Shown: one piece after another, positions 46,721 through 57,551 of the stretch
Numbering within the stretch: position 1 is the stretch's first letter
How the letters are laid out: each line of letters begins with the position of its first letter
Assembly: GCA_948567375.1 (NCBI GenBank)
Contig: OX419755.1
Coordinates: forward strand, 23,266,517-23,330,516
Length of the DNA stretch: 64,000 nt
Source of the DNA: Lunularia cruciata
Taxonomy: Eukaryota; Streptophyta; Marchantiopsida; Lunulariales; Lunulariaceae
Direction: 5' to 3'
The notes under the pieces: generated by a model
The model's database searches: none
What the model saw: the letters and a program-made list of their open reading frames with translations, nothing else
What the model was told of the DNA's origin: nothing
Made by a program: the position numbers and the translations under genes

Positions 46721-47715
46721 CCACTAAATCCCTTTGTTTTTTAGCTGCCACAGCGCTTGTTGTGATATACTTTATATTTTGTCTTATTTCACTTTGCTCT
46801 TGTTACCCTGTTATACTTTGATAGGTTTCTGCAGCCACACCATCCAATAGCTCTTGCATTGTTCCACTCCTCCATTTCCCAATTAATTCACTCTTTATTT
46901 ATTTTCCTTTGCACTTTGCTTGATTCTTGGTTCAACCTCTAGTGTCTATAGTGTTCCTACCGGACTCCAGCCCATGATTTCAATTTGTATCCTTCATGCA
47001 CTGCTTATCGGCAGTCTATTACATAACATTTCCTATTTCTCGCATATGTTCTCGATCTCATGCATGTTGTTTACTATCCATTAGCCATACGTTATTCTCA
47101 ATTTGTTTCAATTATACCTTTGCTTTAGGTTACATTTGATGCATTCTATCGTATGGATTTCTCACTATTCTTGCATTGTGCATCATGTACATTTTGCTTA
47201 TCAAATCATTTGCACTTCATGATAACCCGTTCCCAAAATGGCTTATGTTGTCATATACTTATATATCTACAACTATTTTCATTCACATGCAGTATTTTTC
47301 CATGTGGTTTTCAAGGTTTGCTTGTGAACACTAGGGCCCACCTTGTCCATCATTTCATTTGAGGCAGATTTTATCTCTTTTCTTTGCACTTGCCCGTGAA
47401 CATTTCTTGCAATTGTTTGCATAGATGTTCTCAATTTCTCATTCTTTACTAGTCCTCTAGATAGAGGTTAGACTCAATTTGTTTCAATTATGCCTTTGCT
47501 TCAGGTTACATTTGATGCATTCTACTTTAATGGATTTATCATTATTCTAGCATTGCAATTCAAGTACATCTTGTTTCCAGATCATTTGCATTACATCTTG
47601 CTTCCAGATAATTTGCATTTCATGGGTGTTGGATAACCCGCAATGGGAATGGCTTCTACTCTTTCTTTTTCTTTTTTTTCTTTTTTTTTCTCTCTTTTCT
47701 TTTAGTCCTTGACCT
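46721..47715. repeat. AT-rich segment with direct repeat and polypyrimidine tract
   Basis: No coding region is present. A segment with CAATTTGTTTCAATTAT, GGTTACATTTGATGCATTCT and GATAACCCG occurs at 47099-47233 and again at 47475-47640, so about 375 bases were duplicated. A long T/C tract (47655-47704) follows. It could be intron sequence of the decayed LRR gene. Confidence 0.6.
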
Positions 47716-47728
47716 ATTGATACAGTTG

Positions 47729-48457
47729 CAGCGGCGGTCCACATGACACGGTGTCCTTTTGGAGGACAAAGGATAGCTACACATGATGCCATTAGAGACA
47801 TAGTGTTTGCTATGGCACGAGAGAGTAGATACTTAGCTTGGAGGGAGCGTTCGTATGCATTGCAGACGACACGTGTCAGGGCAGACTTATACTTGGTCCG
47901 AGATGATCAGGTGACAGTAGCGGATGTTGTGGTCACGGACCCTACGCGGGATACAGTATCGGAGGGAGTGATTACCCATCCCCCTGGATGGGCGGCGAGT
48001 GCAGCAGCAGGTCGCAAGGTCTCCAAGTATAGGGGCATGCAGCGAGGTCACCTCTTTGTTCCTCTAGCCTTGGAGTTATATGGAGCGATGGACATGGCAT
48101 TTGACACATTTGTCAGGGAGTGCGTGAGAGCTTATCATCTTAGGCGTCAGGGGGTACCACTCTCACTCTCATACTTTGTAGCTTACTTTAGACAGCGTGT
48201 GTCCATTGCTCTACAGAGGGCAGTGGCTGGTGCAATCCATAGGAGAGCAATCACATTAGGTGATGTTTCTTTGGATGCTCCAGTTGTGTGTAGACCGTAC
48301 GACTTGCATAGCTCGGATATCTTAGGTGCGGTAGGGCAGATTTCTCATACAGACTCTATTAGGGCTTAGCCCCATGTTACCTTTTTTGTCTCTCCCTTGT
48401 ACGGCTTGATGGGGTCTTCCCATCCTTCATTTTTCCTATGCGGTCGCCTCTTTCTCC
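47729..48457 (+). mobile_element. 5'-truncated LINE insertion, 13-bp TSD
   Basis: This is the 3' end of a non-LTR retrotransposon, homologous to 56.8-57.55 kb. It is flanked by an exact 13-base duplication, ATTGATACAGTTG, at 47716-47728 and 48458-48470. The long duplication and 5' truncation are hallmarks of target-primed reverse transcription. No poly(A) tail is visible. It sits between the two parts of the decayed LRR gene. Confidence 0.85.
47743..48369 (+). CDS. LINE C-terminal endonuclease-like domain, intact frame
   Basis: This open frame of 208 codons without stops encodes the C-terminal end of a LINE polyprotein. It begins within a CxC...H...C zinc-binding region (the upstream CECG part is present only in the 56.8-kb copy). 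It has HDAIRDIV, RADLYLVRDD with VADVVVTDP, and then KVSKYRGMQRGHLFVPLALELYG. The spacing of acidic and basic residues resembles the restriction-like endonuclease found after RT in early-branching LINE clades; that match is by eye. The domain is better preserved than the second copy, which has stops. It lacks any RT here and is probably a truncated TE rather than a host gene. Confidence 0.6.
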   Translation: MTRCPFGGQRIATHDAIRDIVFAMARESRYLAWRERSYALQTTRVRADLYLVRDDQVTVADVVVTDPTRDTVSEGVITHPPGWAASAAAGRKVSKYRGMQRGHLFVPLALELYGAMDMAFDTFVRECVRAYHLRRQGVPLSLSYFVAYFRQRVSIALQRAVAGAIHRRAITLGDVSLDAPVVCRPYDLHSSDILGAVGQISHTDSIRA

Positions 48458-48470
48458 ATTGATACAGTTG

Positions 48471-48760
48471 AGCGAAGTAGCGATTGCAGGACTTATAGAT
48501 TGGCATGTTCTCAATGTTACAAGAACCACTGGATACAGAGGCGATTCCAACAATTGGAGACGGAAGCATTGTGAATCATGTCCATCTTTCTTACCGATCA
48601 TTTGGACAATCGGGCAAACTCCAGCAGTTGTAGGACTTGTACTTTGGGTCATCCCTGACTCTGCAGGCTCTCTCGGGTACACTTGAGCAAACTCCAGAAA
48701 TTGCGAAAGTTATACATTGAGACGTGCCGGAACCTGCTCGTATAAGTGACCAAAACCTTA
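48471..48760 (+). pseudogene. Decayed LRR gene fragment, right part
   Basis: After the LINE insertion the LRR-type sequence resumes. Frames carry KLQQL, DLYFGSSLTLQALSGTLEQ and, after a one-base insertion, KLQKLRKLYIETCRNLL. The style matches the 45.6-46.7 kb fragment, so the LINE probably inserted into this gene or its intron. Confidence 0.6.
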
Positions 48761-49659
48761 AAGACCATGCCTGTTCACATACGGTCTGGTTTGCAAGGAA
48801 GTCAGTTCTCTCGGGAATAGTATTGGTGTCTCTAACCAATAGTACAGGCAAAATTTCTGAAGCGTATAGTAGATTCACTTACTGTCAGCAAAAAGGAGGA
48901 AATTGAACATACCCGGAGCCATATAATCTATATCCAGTTAGCTACCGCTTCACTTTACTCCACTCGTTCTGTGAGGGATTTCATACTTTTGGGATGACTC
49001 ACTGATTTTCCATGACTTTCGATATCCAGGCTTCTACATTGATTTTCGACTTCGATTTATCTGAATCTTTGTCGTTGGCTTCTCAAGTCAATTTTATTTC
49101 TCTATATGCACTGTTGTTCTGTCTCCACTTTTTTGGTGCATGCTGCTTTGTATATTAGGATTACTTTTGATATATTTTGTGTCCATTACTTTTGATATAT
49201 TTTGTTATCATTCAAGTTACGTTCATTTATGTTATCAGTCGAACAAATATTCACCACCTTGTATACATTACATATTTTGCATCTCATTTGCTTTTCAACA
49301 AGATCTAAATTTCTCGTTCCTGAAACGGCTTCTCATTTCTCTATATTTGGAGCTATTCTACATATCCAGTTTGGATACATAGATACGTATGACAATGTTA
49401 ATGCAGAGCATATGTTGTAACTAGTGTTGTTTCAGAATGGAAAGCAGGTCCATCTTGTCGTTGCCGAATCCTTGCCGAGTATGCAAAGTATATAACAATT
49501 CAATTCCTAGAACCGTATGTCTATCGTGAAGCGCATTCGTTTCGTGACAAGAAAGATTTACCTGGAGCTAGAAGAACTACGGAATCTAAGAAGCCCAATT
49601 TGTTGCAAACCGTAGGTTTCTCTCGGAAAAGAATGTGCACGATAATTTGCTAGACGGGC
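48761..49659. other. AT-rich stretch without recognised features
   Basis: About 900 bases with only short frames. It may belong to the decayed LRR gene or to the 5' part of the second LINE copy, but I see no motif to decide. Confidence 0.4.
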
Positions 49660-50529
49660 TCCCTGCTTATGCTCTCCAAGTCACACCCAGACAGAAAGTG
49701 CACAAGTAAAGCATATTATAGCCATACAAATTCCTCCCTTTTAGACCAATTGCTATTGGAGAGATTTTTTTATGTTTGGTCAGTAATATTATTGTCCTTC
49801 AACACCGTTTTTAATTTTGATAGCACCTCGGTCCACATCAGTTTGGAGTAGCTACACCTAGAGAATGTGAGTCTATATCTCTAGGCCTTAGAGCACTCTT
49901 AGATATCCATCCGGACTGGGTCTTCTTATAGGTGGATGTTGAGAACACTTTTAATAGCATCTCACGTGCATCCGTCTTTAGAGAGCTTAAGGAGGTTGGT
50001 GGATCCTTGGCGAGTCTTATTCCTTTTGTGCAGTTCTTTTTTGGCTCTTGTGCTTCCCTTTACTACCTGCACGGTTGTTCACAGGAAGGAGTCACCGTCT
50101 TGGAGTCAATTTTTGGTACATGTCAAGGAGATCCTTTAGGGGGATCCTTATTTGCCATGGCTCACTTTAGAGCTCTCCTATCTACTACTTTGGCCATGTC
50201 ATGTTGTGTATTTCACTCCTTGGCAGATGATACACACATTGTGGGTCCTATAGATCAGATTAGGCAGGCCTTTGACCTCTTGACTACCAAGCTACATCTC
50301 GTTGGCTTGAGAGTTAAGGTGTCAAAATGCAATGCATGGTCCTCTTAAGGTATTCCTCTCCACCTTGAGCTTCCAAAGGGGTGTATCACATCTACATATG
50401 GACTACGTGTTTTTGGAGTGCTTGTAGGATCCAAAGGATTTTGTCACATGCTTCTTAGATGCTGCCCTTGTAGAGGATGTTCTCCATGTAGATGACCTTT
50501 CGTTACTAAGAGATCTGTAGATGGCATTT
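49660..50529 (+). mobile_element. LINE reverse transcriptase, part 1
   Basis: This is the RT domain of a non-LTR retrotransposon. It shows RPIAIGEIF near 49.75 kb, HQFGVATP near 49.84 kb, DVENTFNSISRAS near 49.94 kb, and TCQGDPLGGSLFAMAHFRAL (GDPL motif). SLADDTHIVGP carries the catalytic ADD box near 50.22 kb. The longest open piece is 49932-50348. A stop lies just before the DVENTF block and others follow. The element is then cut at 50529 by the chromovirus and resumes at 56103. The 5' start was not resolved. Confidence 0.85.
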
Positions 50530-50924
50530 TGTAACAATATGGAGTTTAACGACAAAGTTAGTAGGGCTAGGTAGCAAATAAGATAAATTAGCCTAGAATA
50601 TTCCATAAATATCTAGGAAACTTCTCGGCTAGCTTAGCTTGCACCCCAAGTAGATAGTTTCTAGAAGCTTCCAACTAGCTTAACTTGCATGCCAAGTAAG
50701 CGGTTTCTAGAAGGAAGCTTCTTGAGAAGCTACCCAATTAACTTGGCTTGCACTCCAAGAAAGCGGCTCAAGGAAGCTTCTTGAGAAGCTTCTCAAGAGC
50801 CTTGTATGACCCCTATAAATACAAGAGTGAAAGCTCATGCTAGTCATTTGGAGTCTACCACATTCAAGTGTCCCGATGTGAGTTTCCATTCTCCTATTTC
50901 TCTCCTCGGTCTTGGTGTTTTACA
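50530..50924 (+). repeat. 5' LTR of the chromovirus
   Basis: This runs from TGTAACAATATGG to GTTTTACA. A TATAAATA box lies at 50814-50821. The U3 part has three related modules with CTTGCA and CCAAG (near 50640, 50685 and 50750) and the palindrome AAGCTTCTTGAGAAGCTT near 50773-50790. It is shorter than the 3' LTR by small deletions. Confidence 0.9.
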
Positions 50925-50925
50925 T

Positions 50926-50938
50926 TGGTATCATAGTA
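50926..50938 (+). promoter_or_regulatory. Chromovirus primer-binding site
   Basis: TGGTATCATAGTA directly follows the 5' LTR. Its first eight bases equal the plant initiator Met-tRNA primer site. Its position one base after the LTR is as expected. Confidence 0.8.
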
Positions 50939-51201
50939 GGAATAGGATAGATGGAATTTATGAAATTTATGGACCACCAAATCCACTTCCGCCAAACCAT
51001 TGGGATTTTTGTGTCCATGTATTACCCAAGCATTGTTTCACACAATTCATCACCTCACTCTTTGGGTAAGATTTCTATATATGATCACCTTGTTTGAGGA
51101 ACCCTTGATACTTCTAGTTGTAATTATAGAGAGCGGTGGACGTGTTGCATCTATGTGTTAATAATTAGATAAATTGGGAGTAGTGGGATAGAGTAATAAC
51201 C

Positions 51202-52470
51202 ATGGCGGCAATACCAGACATTATCATTGTTATGCAGCAACAAATTGAGCACCTTACTCGATTGTTGGATGAACGAGACCAACAAAGATAAGAATACATA
51301 GAGAGAGCACTAGTTCGAGATGGAGAAGATCAAATATGATTTCTAAAACCCAAGGTGTTTGAAGATAAGAATCTTCCAAGCACAATGGAGAATTTTGTGT
51401 TTGACTACAAATGTTACTTTGAAGCTACCAATCTTCAAGATGAGTGGAAATAGATTCTCTTGGCTTCTAGCCAATTGGATGGTGTGGTAGAACTTTGGTG
51501 ATGATTCTAAGTGGAGCAAGCTAAATGACAAATTGTTGCACCAATCTTGATATGGGCAGAATTCAAGGATGCAATACTTGGTCAATTTCAAACTATAAAT
51601 GTCACCCAAGCCGCACGAGATAAATTGGTGGAGTTGAAGCAGATTGGCTCTATAAGGAGCTACATCACCGAATATTAGAACATCATCGTGTAGATTTCAG
51701 ATATACAAGAAGGTGAAGTTCTGGATCAATTTGTGAGGGGCTTGAAGTCACAAACCAAATTGGAGGTGACCATGCAAGACCCACAAAATGTGGAAGAAGC
51801 CATGCAATTGGCTGAGTACTTTAATTCCTTGGTTGTGACAACTTGGTCTTGACCTTGACCTACACAAAGCCTACCAGTACAATATGCACAGGTGGAGGAA
51901 TCGGCACCAATAGAGATTGATGTTATCCAACGGAGACCACTTGGTACAATAGATAGAGAAAGATTACGACAAAATGATGGTTGTTTTTATTGTCATCAAG
52001 TTGGACATCAAATTGCTGAATGTCCACTTAGGAATGGGCGACCTCAACAAGTCACCCAAATGGAGTTTGTGGAGCGGAATGATCAGGGAAATAAGGAATC
52101 CCAATAGGAGATTTTGAGTCGCCTATTAGGAGCTTGATTAGTTCCAATGGGATTGAAGGTTTGATTTATACAAGTTTGCTTCACTTGCAAGGTATGATAT
52201 CTAATCAAGGTTGTAGGATTTTGGTCAATTTTTGAAGTTTGGAGAATTGCATGTCTATGCAAGTAGCAAAGGAATTGGGTATTCCTATCAAGCCAGTAAT
52301 TGGAAGTAGATTAATGATAGCAGATGGTAGAAAGAGATCTGCATTCAGTACCTTGCATCATGTTACCTTCAAGATTGTGAAAGAGTATTTGGAGTGTATG
52401 AGGTTTTTGGTGGTACCTCTACATTACGATGTCATTCTAGGACTACCTTGGCTTGAACATCATAAGGTTT
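51202..52470 (+). pseudogene. Chromovirus gag and protease remnants
   Basis: Gag opens at ATG 51202 (MAAIPDIIIVMQQQIEHL) and is broken by several stops. Its zinc knuckle CFYCHQVGHQIAEC (CX2CX4HX4C) is intact at 51982-52023. The protease remnant at about 52200-52470 keeps the C-terminal DVILGLPWL motif. Its active-site D-S/T-G has decayed to a sequence with a stop, so the catalytic Asp is lost. Confidence 0.8.
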
Positions 52471-52759
52471 AATTTGATTGGACCTGACGACAAATTCAAG
52501 TACAACACCAAGGTATGAATTTCTGATTAGGTTGTTTGGCACCTTTGAGTAAGACACCTAAGAATATTCAGTCCCAAGATGAGAAGTTTGTTGAGAAGGT
52601 AGCCATAGGGCAAGCCTTGAAGAGAGATGAGTCCCTAGATAGGAAGTTTGTTAGTGAAACAACCATAGAGCAAGCTTTGGAGGAAGATAAGTCTGTTTTC
52701 ACGGTGTGGATCAAGCCGATTGCACAAGGATAATCTGAGGAGTGCCAAGAGCCTCATCA

Positions 52760-54120
52760 AGCAATGGTTGATCAGATAGTTCAAGAGTTTGCGGACATGT
52801 TTTTGGATGATTTGCCAAAGGAATTACCCTCTGATCATGGTATGCACTTTGAGACTGAGTTATTGCCAATGAGTACTCTAGTGAGTAGACCAATCTATCG
52901 GCTCTCACCAAAGGAGTTGGAGGAGTTGCAAATAAAATTTACATAGTTGTTGGAGAAGGACTTATACAACATAGTACCTCTCCTTGGGGAGCACCGATAC
53001 TATTTGTTCCAAAGAAAGATGGAGGACTTCATTTCTATATTGATTACTGTGTGCTCAATAAGCAAACATTGAAGAATGCATATCCCTTGCCTTGGATCGA
53101 TGACTTGCTTGATTAATTGAGTGGAGCACGATAATTTTCCAAGTTGAATCTTTGTAGCGGCTATTGGTAAATCTCCATTGATAGTGAGAATGTGCAAAAG
53201 ACTATCTTTTGCACAAGGTATGGGCATTTTGAGTGGAGAGTTCTACCTTTCAAGCTTACTAATGCTCCAACAATCTTCATGGATCAAATGCATTGGGTGG
53301 TGGATGAACGATTGGATCGGTGCTATTCTTAGATGATATTTTAATTTCTAGCAAGATAGAGGCAGAACATGTGAATCACGTGCAAGAAGTCCTAAGATGA
53401 CTATGCCAATGGAAATGATACTACAAGAAGTCAAAGTGTGCCTTTTGGCAGAAGGAAGTTACCTTCTTGGGTCACAAGATCTCATCGGAAGGAATCAAGA
53501 TGGAAGAGGAGAAAATCAAGGTTATTACTGATTGGCCTACTTTGAAGGACGCTATAGAAGTACGTGCATTTAATGGATTGGCCAATTTTTACTGATGGTT
53601 CATCCACTATTATGCTCATGTGGTTGCATCATTGACTGACCTCTTGGGGAAGAACTTGAGCTTCTAGTGGACCACCAAGCACAAAGAAACATTCTAGAAG
53701 TTGAAACATATGGTGTCTTCAAGACCCATTCTTCAACCATATAATCCTCAACTACCTTGTGTGGTTGATTTTGATGCTTCTAACTTTGCAAGTGGAGTCA
53801 TATTGCAACATGAATTCCCATATAGACTACATCACATTGCCTTTGTGTCTTGCCGACTAAATACCATTGAAAGAAATTACTCTACTCAAGATTGGGAACA
53901 ACTTGCAATGGTATATGCCACCAAGATATGGAGGCATTATCTCTTGGGGAAACAAGTGATCATGCAAATTGATCACAAACCATTTTTGTAGACCTTACAC
54001 TTGGAGCACATGAAGAGTTGACATCATTGATGGGAGGAGCAACTCCAATTATTTGACATCAAACTTGAGTACAAACCAGGTTGGTTTCATGTCATCCTTG
54101 ATGCTCTATCACGATGACCT
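52760..54120 (+). pseudogene. Chromovirus RT and RNase H remnant
   Basis: RT blocks can be read in shifting frames: [41 protein letters not shown], and the catalytic LDDILIS near 53.33 kb. FLGHKIS follows, then RNase H with DFDASNFASGVILQ (53.77 kb) and IDHKPF. At least ten stops are present, several at positions where relatives have Gln or Arg (TAG for CAG, TGA for CGA). Confidence 0.85.
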
Positions 54121-54299
54121 GATTTGAAGTCTCTTCCTCTCATCACGGTGGCAATTACAACGGTGTCAATTGACTCCAAGGTCCGAAACGAGTTTCAGTC
54201 AGCTCTGCAACAAAATCCCTTCTTCCAAAATGGTACATGTTTGTCTAACAAAATGCAACAAGGAGGACAACACCTTCTCCTTCAAGGAAGGCCTTCTAT

Positions 54300-55070
54300 T
54301 CCATGAGGACCGGATTTATGTTCTAGCCAAAGGTGATCTTCTACTAGTGCACCTTCAAGAAGCCCATGAATTACCAATTGCTAATCACATGGGTGTGGAC
54401 AAGACCTTGGGTACCCTCTAATGCCAATGGTGGTGGCCCAACATGGCATGACATGTTCAGGAGTTTGTCCGATCATGTGAGAGTTGCCAATGCAACAAGG
54501 CCAGTAACCAAAAACCGAGTGGACTTCTTCAACCACTCCCCATTCCATCTACTTGTTGGGAACATGTGAGCTTAGATCTCATCACCTCCTTGCCCAAGAC
54601 AAAGCAAGGTCACACAGCAATTGTGGTGTTTGTGGATAAGATTAGTAAGCAAATTCATTTGGCACCAACTGTTGATACTGTGGATGCTCCAACCTTGGCG
54701 TAAATTTACTTTGACAATGTATTCAAGCATCATAGAATGTCACGTGTACCCATCTCCAACCGTGATCCTCGCTTCATTGGAAAGTTTTGGCGAGCACTCT
54801 CCTAAATACTCAACACCAAGCTCACTTTATCCGCAACCTATCATCCTCAAACTAATGGACAAATTGAATGTGCAAATTGCACCTTGGAAGATATGCTTTG
54901 TGCCTTTGTCAACATTCACCATACCAATCGGGATGAATGTTTTGCAGCTATAGAGTGTGCATACAATAATTGTAAATAGGCAAGCACCAGATTCTCTCCT
55001 TTCTTTCTCAATTTTGGCCAAGATCCACTTGTTCCAGATTCCCTTCTTGCTACTCCTCCATCTCATGTCC
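54300..55070 (+). pseudogene. Chromovirus integrase remnant
   Basis: The zinc-binding part (AHELPIANHMGVDKTL, then CESCQCNK), the first Asp in SLDLITSLP, the second in NRDPRFIGKFW and the Glu in QTNGQIECAN are all recognisable, but in frames broken by stops and single-base shifts. The core is therefore decayed but complete in extent. Confidence 0.8.
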
Positions 55071-55454
55071 TTCATACTTCCACCTTCTTGACCACCATCT
55101 CCAAATCCCTCCAACAAGCCAAGTCTCATCTCCTTGTTGCTCAGAATCGATAGAAACAATATGCGGATCACCATCATCATGATCTCAACTTTCAAGTTGG
55201 TGATAAGTTATGCTCTCATCAAATAACCTCCCTCTCTTTCTTGATTCCCAAGTTCATAAACTTGCCCCTAATTGGATAGGACCCTTTGATGTCACCAAAA
55301 TTGTCTCACTTGTTGCTTATCGACTTGCCTTGCCTTGCCTTGTCATATGTGCATCCATCTTGTCTTTCATGTTTCCAAGTTGAAACCTTTTGTTCTTAAC
55401 CCATCTTCTTTTTCCTCTTGCATCCAACCTCCTCCTCCTCCTCTTGTCCCTATC

Positions 55455-55640
55455 AATGATCATGAGGAGTACAAAGTTGATCATATCCTTGCGCGTTGCC
55501 ACATCAACACGGCCATTGACAACATACTAAGTACAAGGTCCTTTGGAAAGGGTATCCCTTTCATGATGCCACATGAGAACCTCTTTCTCATCTCCAAAAT
55601 GCACGATTGGCCATCCAAGAGTTTGAAGCTTCATTTCTGA
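55455..55640 (+). pseudogene. Chromovirus chromodomain remnant
   Basis: EEYKVDHILA is followed, after a frame change, by LWKGYPFHDAT, a stop where the conserved Trp should be (TGA for TGG), and EPLSHL. That is the canonical chromodomain order at the C terminus of chromovirus integrases. In the family this domain binds methylated histone H3 and guides insertion. Confidence 0.75.
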
Positions 55641-55658
55641 CGAGGACGTCACCAAGTA

Positions 55659-55672
55659 GTGGTGGGGAAATA
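55659..55672 (+). promoter_or_regulatory. Chromovirus polypurine tract
   Basis: GTGGTGGGGAAATA directly precedes the 3' LTR at 55673. This purine-rich run is in the position used to prime plus-strand DNA synthesis. Confidence 0.7.
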
Positions 55673-56097
55673 TGTAACAATATGGAGTTTAACGATGAAG
55701 TTAGTAGAGCTAACAAAGTGGCAAATAAGACAAATTAACCTAGAATATTCCAAAAGTATCTAGGAAGCTTCTTGGGAAGCTTCTCGGCTAGCTTAGCTTG
55801 CACCCCAAGTATGTAGCTTTTAGAAGGAATCTTTTATAATCTTCCAACTAGCTTAGCTTGCATGCCAAGTAAACGGCTTCTAGAAGGAAGCTTCTTGAGA
55901 AGCTTCCCAATTAACTTGGCTTGCACTCCAAGAAAGTGGCTCAAGGAAGCTTCTTGAGAAGCTTCTCAAGAGCCTTGTATGGCCCCTTTAAATACAAGAG
56001 CCGAAGCTCATGCTAGGCATTTGGAGCTTACCACATTCAAGTGTCCCAATGTGAGCTTCCATTCTCCAATTTCTCTCCTCAATCTTGGTCTTTTACA
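55673..56097 (+). repeat. 3' LTR of the chromovirus
   Basis: This runs from TGTAACAATATGG to CTTTTACA and aligns with the 5' LTR throughout. It keeps two stretches missing from the 5' copy. The TATA box has decayed to TTTAAATA. The CATTT duplication follows directly. Confidence 0.9.
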
Positions 56098-56102
56098 CAT
56101 TT

Positions 56103-57551
56103 GGTATACTCTCCTCGAGTATCGCTTGTCAACCAATGTACCTCATATACACAGTTCTCTCCTCCTTGTCCTTCCTATCACATCTCAGAGCCTTTGATAG
56201 GAGGATTATGGGAGTCTTTGGTGATATTATTGGACCAAGTACTTTTGAGTGTGTGATAAGGGATTTGGCATGTAGACAGACGGCTTTGTTGATCTCGTGT
56301 GGAGGGGTTGGTTTGCTATCTATGGAGGAGACAGCACCTATAGCATTTTTGGGTAGTTGGGCTCTCTCGACACCCCTACTTTCCTTTTGTTTTGTTGTTG
56401 TTGATAGGCTGGTTTTGGAGACTTATGTGGCAGAGGTGGATGAGGGATCCTATTCTCTCCAAATGTTACTCCGGCATACTAGAGATAGTCCTTCCCCACG
56501 GGCACGAGATGACTTTCTATCTTTTGCCTCATTATAGTCAGATTGGACTAGAGGTTTACAATCTTCCTTGATGGAGCGATAGTGCTACATTCTCTCTTAG
56601 TTGACTCGTCCAATTCTCAAAGCTACTAGAGCACATCTTTGCTCTTGCTCCGGCAAGGATGCATACTCTTGGATCCTAGCTCGACCGTGCATTAGGGCGT
56701 TCCGACTCGCACTAACTACTTTCTCCACATTGATGAGGTTTCACATAGGTTTGGTCCATCTATTTGCATCTTCATTACTCACTTGTGAGTGTGGTTCTAC
56801 ACTAGATGCAACAGCGGTCCATACGACACGGTCTTCTTTTGGAGGATAGAGGATAGCTACCCATGATGCTATTAGGGACATAGTGTTTTCTATGGCACGA
56901 GAGAGTGGATACTTGGCTTGGAGGGAGTGTTCATATGTTTTGCAAACAATATGTGTCAGGGCAGATTTATACTTGGTCTGAGATGATCAGGTGACAGTAG
57001 TGGATGTCATGGTTACGGACCCTATGCGGGATACAATTTTGGAGCGAGTGATTACCCATCCCCTTGCACTTGCCGCCCATCCAAGGGGATGGGCGGCAAG
57101 TGCAACAGCAGGTCGCAAGGTCTCCAAGTATAGGGGCATGCAGCGAGGTCACCTCTTTGTCCCTCTAGCCTTGGAGTTATATGGAGCTATGGACAATGCA
57201 TTCAACACATTTGTTAGAGAGTGCACGAGAGCTAATCATGTTAGGTGCCAAAGGGTACCACTCTCACTCTCATACTTTGTAGTATATTTTAGGCAACGTG
57301 TATCCATTGCTATGTAGAGGACAATGGTTGGTGCAATCCATAGGAGAACGATCACACTAGATGATGCTTCTTTAGATGCTCCAATTGTTTGTAGACCATC
57401 CGACTTGCATAGCTCTGATATCTTCCGTGCAATAGGGCATATTTCTCATATAGACTCTATTGGGGCCTAGCCCCATCTTACCTTGTTCGTCTCTCTCTTG
57501 TCCCCCTTGATGGGGTCTTCCATCCTTCTTGTTCTCTGGTCGCCTTTTTCA
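56103..57551 (+). mobile_element. LINE, part 2 (after the chromovirus)
   Basis: The LINE frame resumes exactly after the CATTT duplication (GILSSSIACQ). It goes on with FDRRIMGVFGDIIGP, an IAFLGSWALS block, then a CECG...H...C zinc-binding region near 56.79 kb and the endonuclease-like domain to 57467. Stops at several points make it dead. The 3' end, judged by comparison with the truncated copy, is near 57551 (GGTCGCCTTTTTC). No poly(A) tail is seen. Confidence 0.8.

Larger units (their letters stand above)
50530..56097 (+). mobile_element. Complete but dead chromovirus (Ty3/gypsy), TSD CATTT
   Basis: This is a full LTR retrotransposon of 5568 bases inserted in the LINE. The LTRs are 50530-50924 and 55673-56097, both TGTAA...TTACA. 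A perfect 5-base duplication, CATTT, flanks it at 50525-50529 and 56098-56102. In between are the primer-binding site, gag with zinc knuckle, protease remnant, RT, RNase H, integrase, chromodomain and polypurine tract. The chromodomain makes it a chromovirus. Stops and frameshifts occur throughout, and the LTRs differ by many substitutions and several indels, so it is not recent. Confidence 0.93.
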
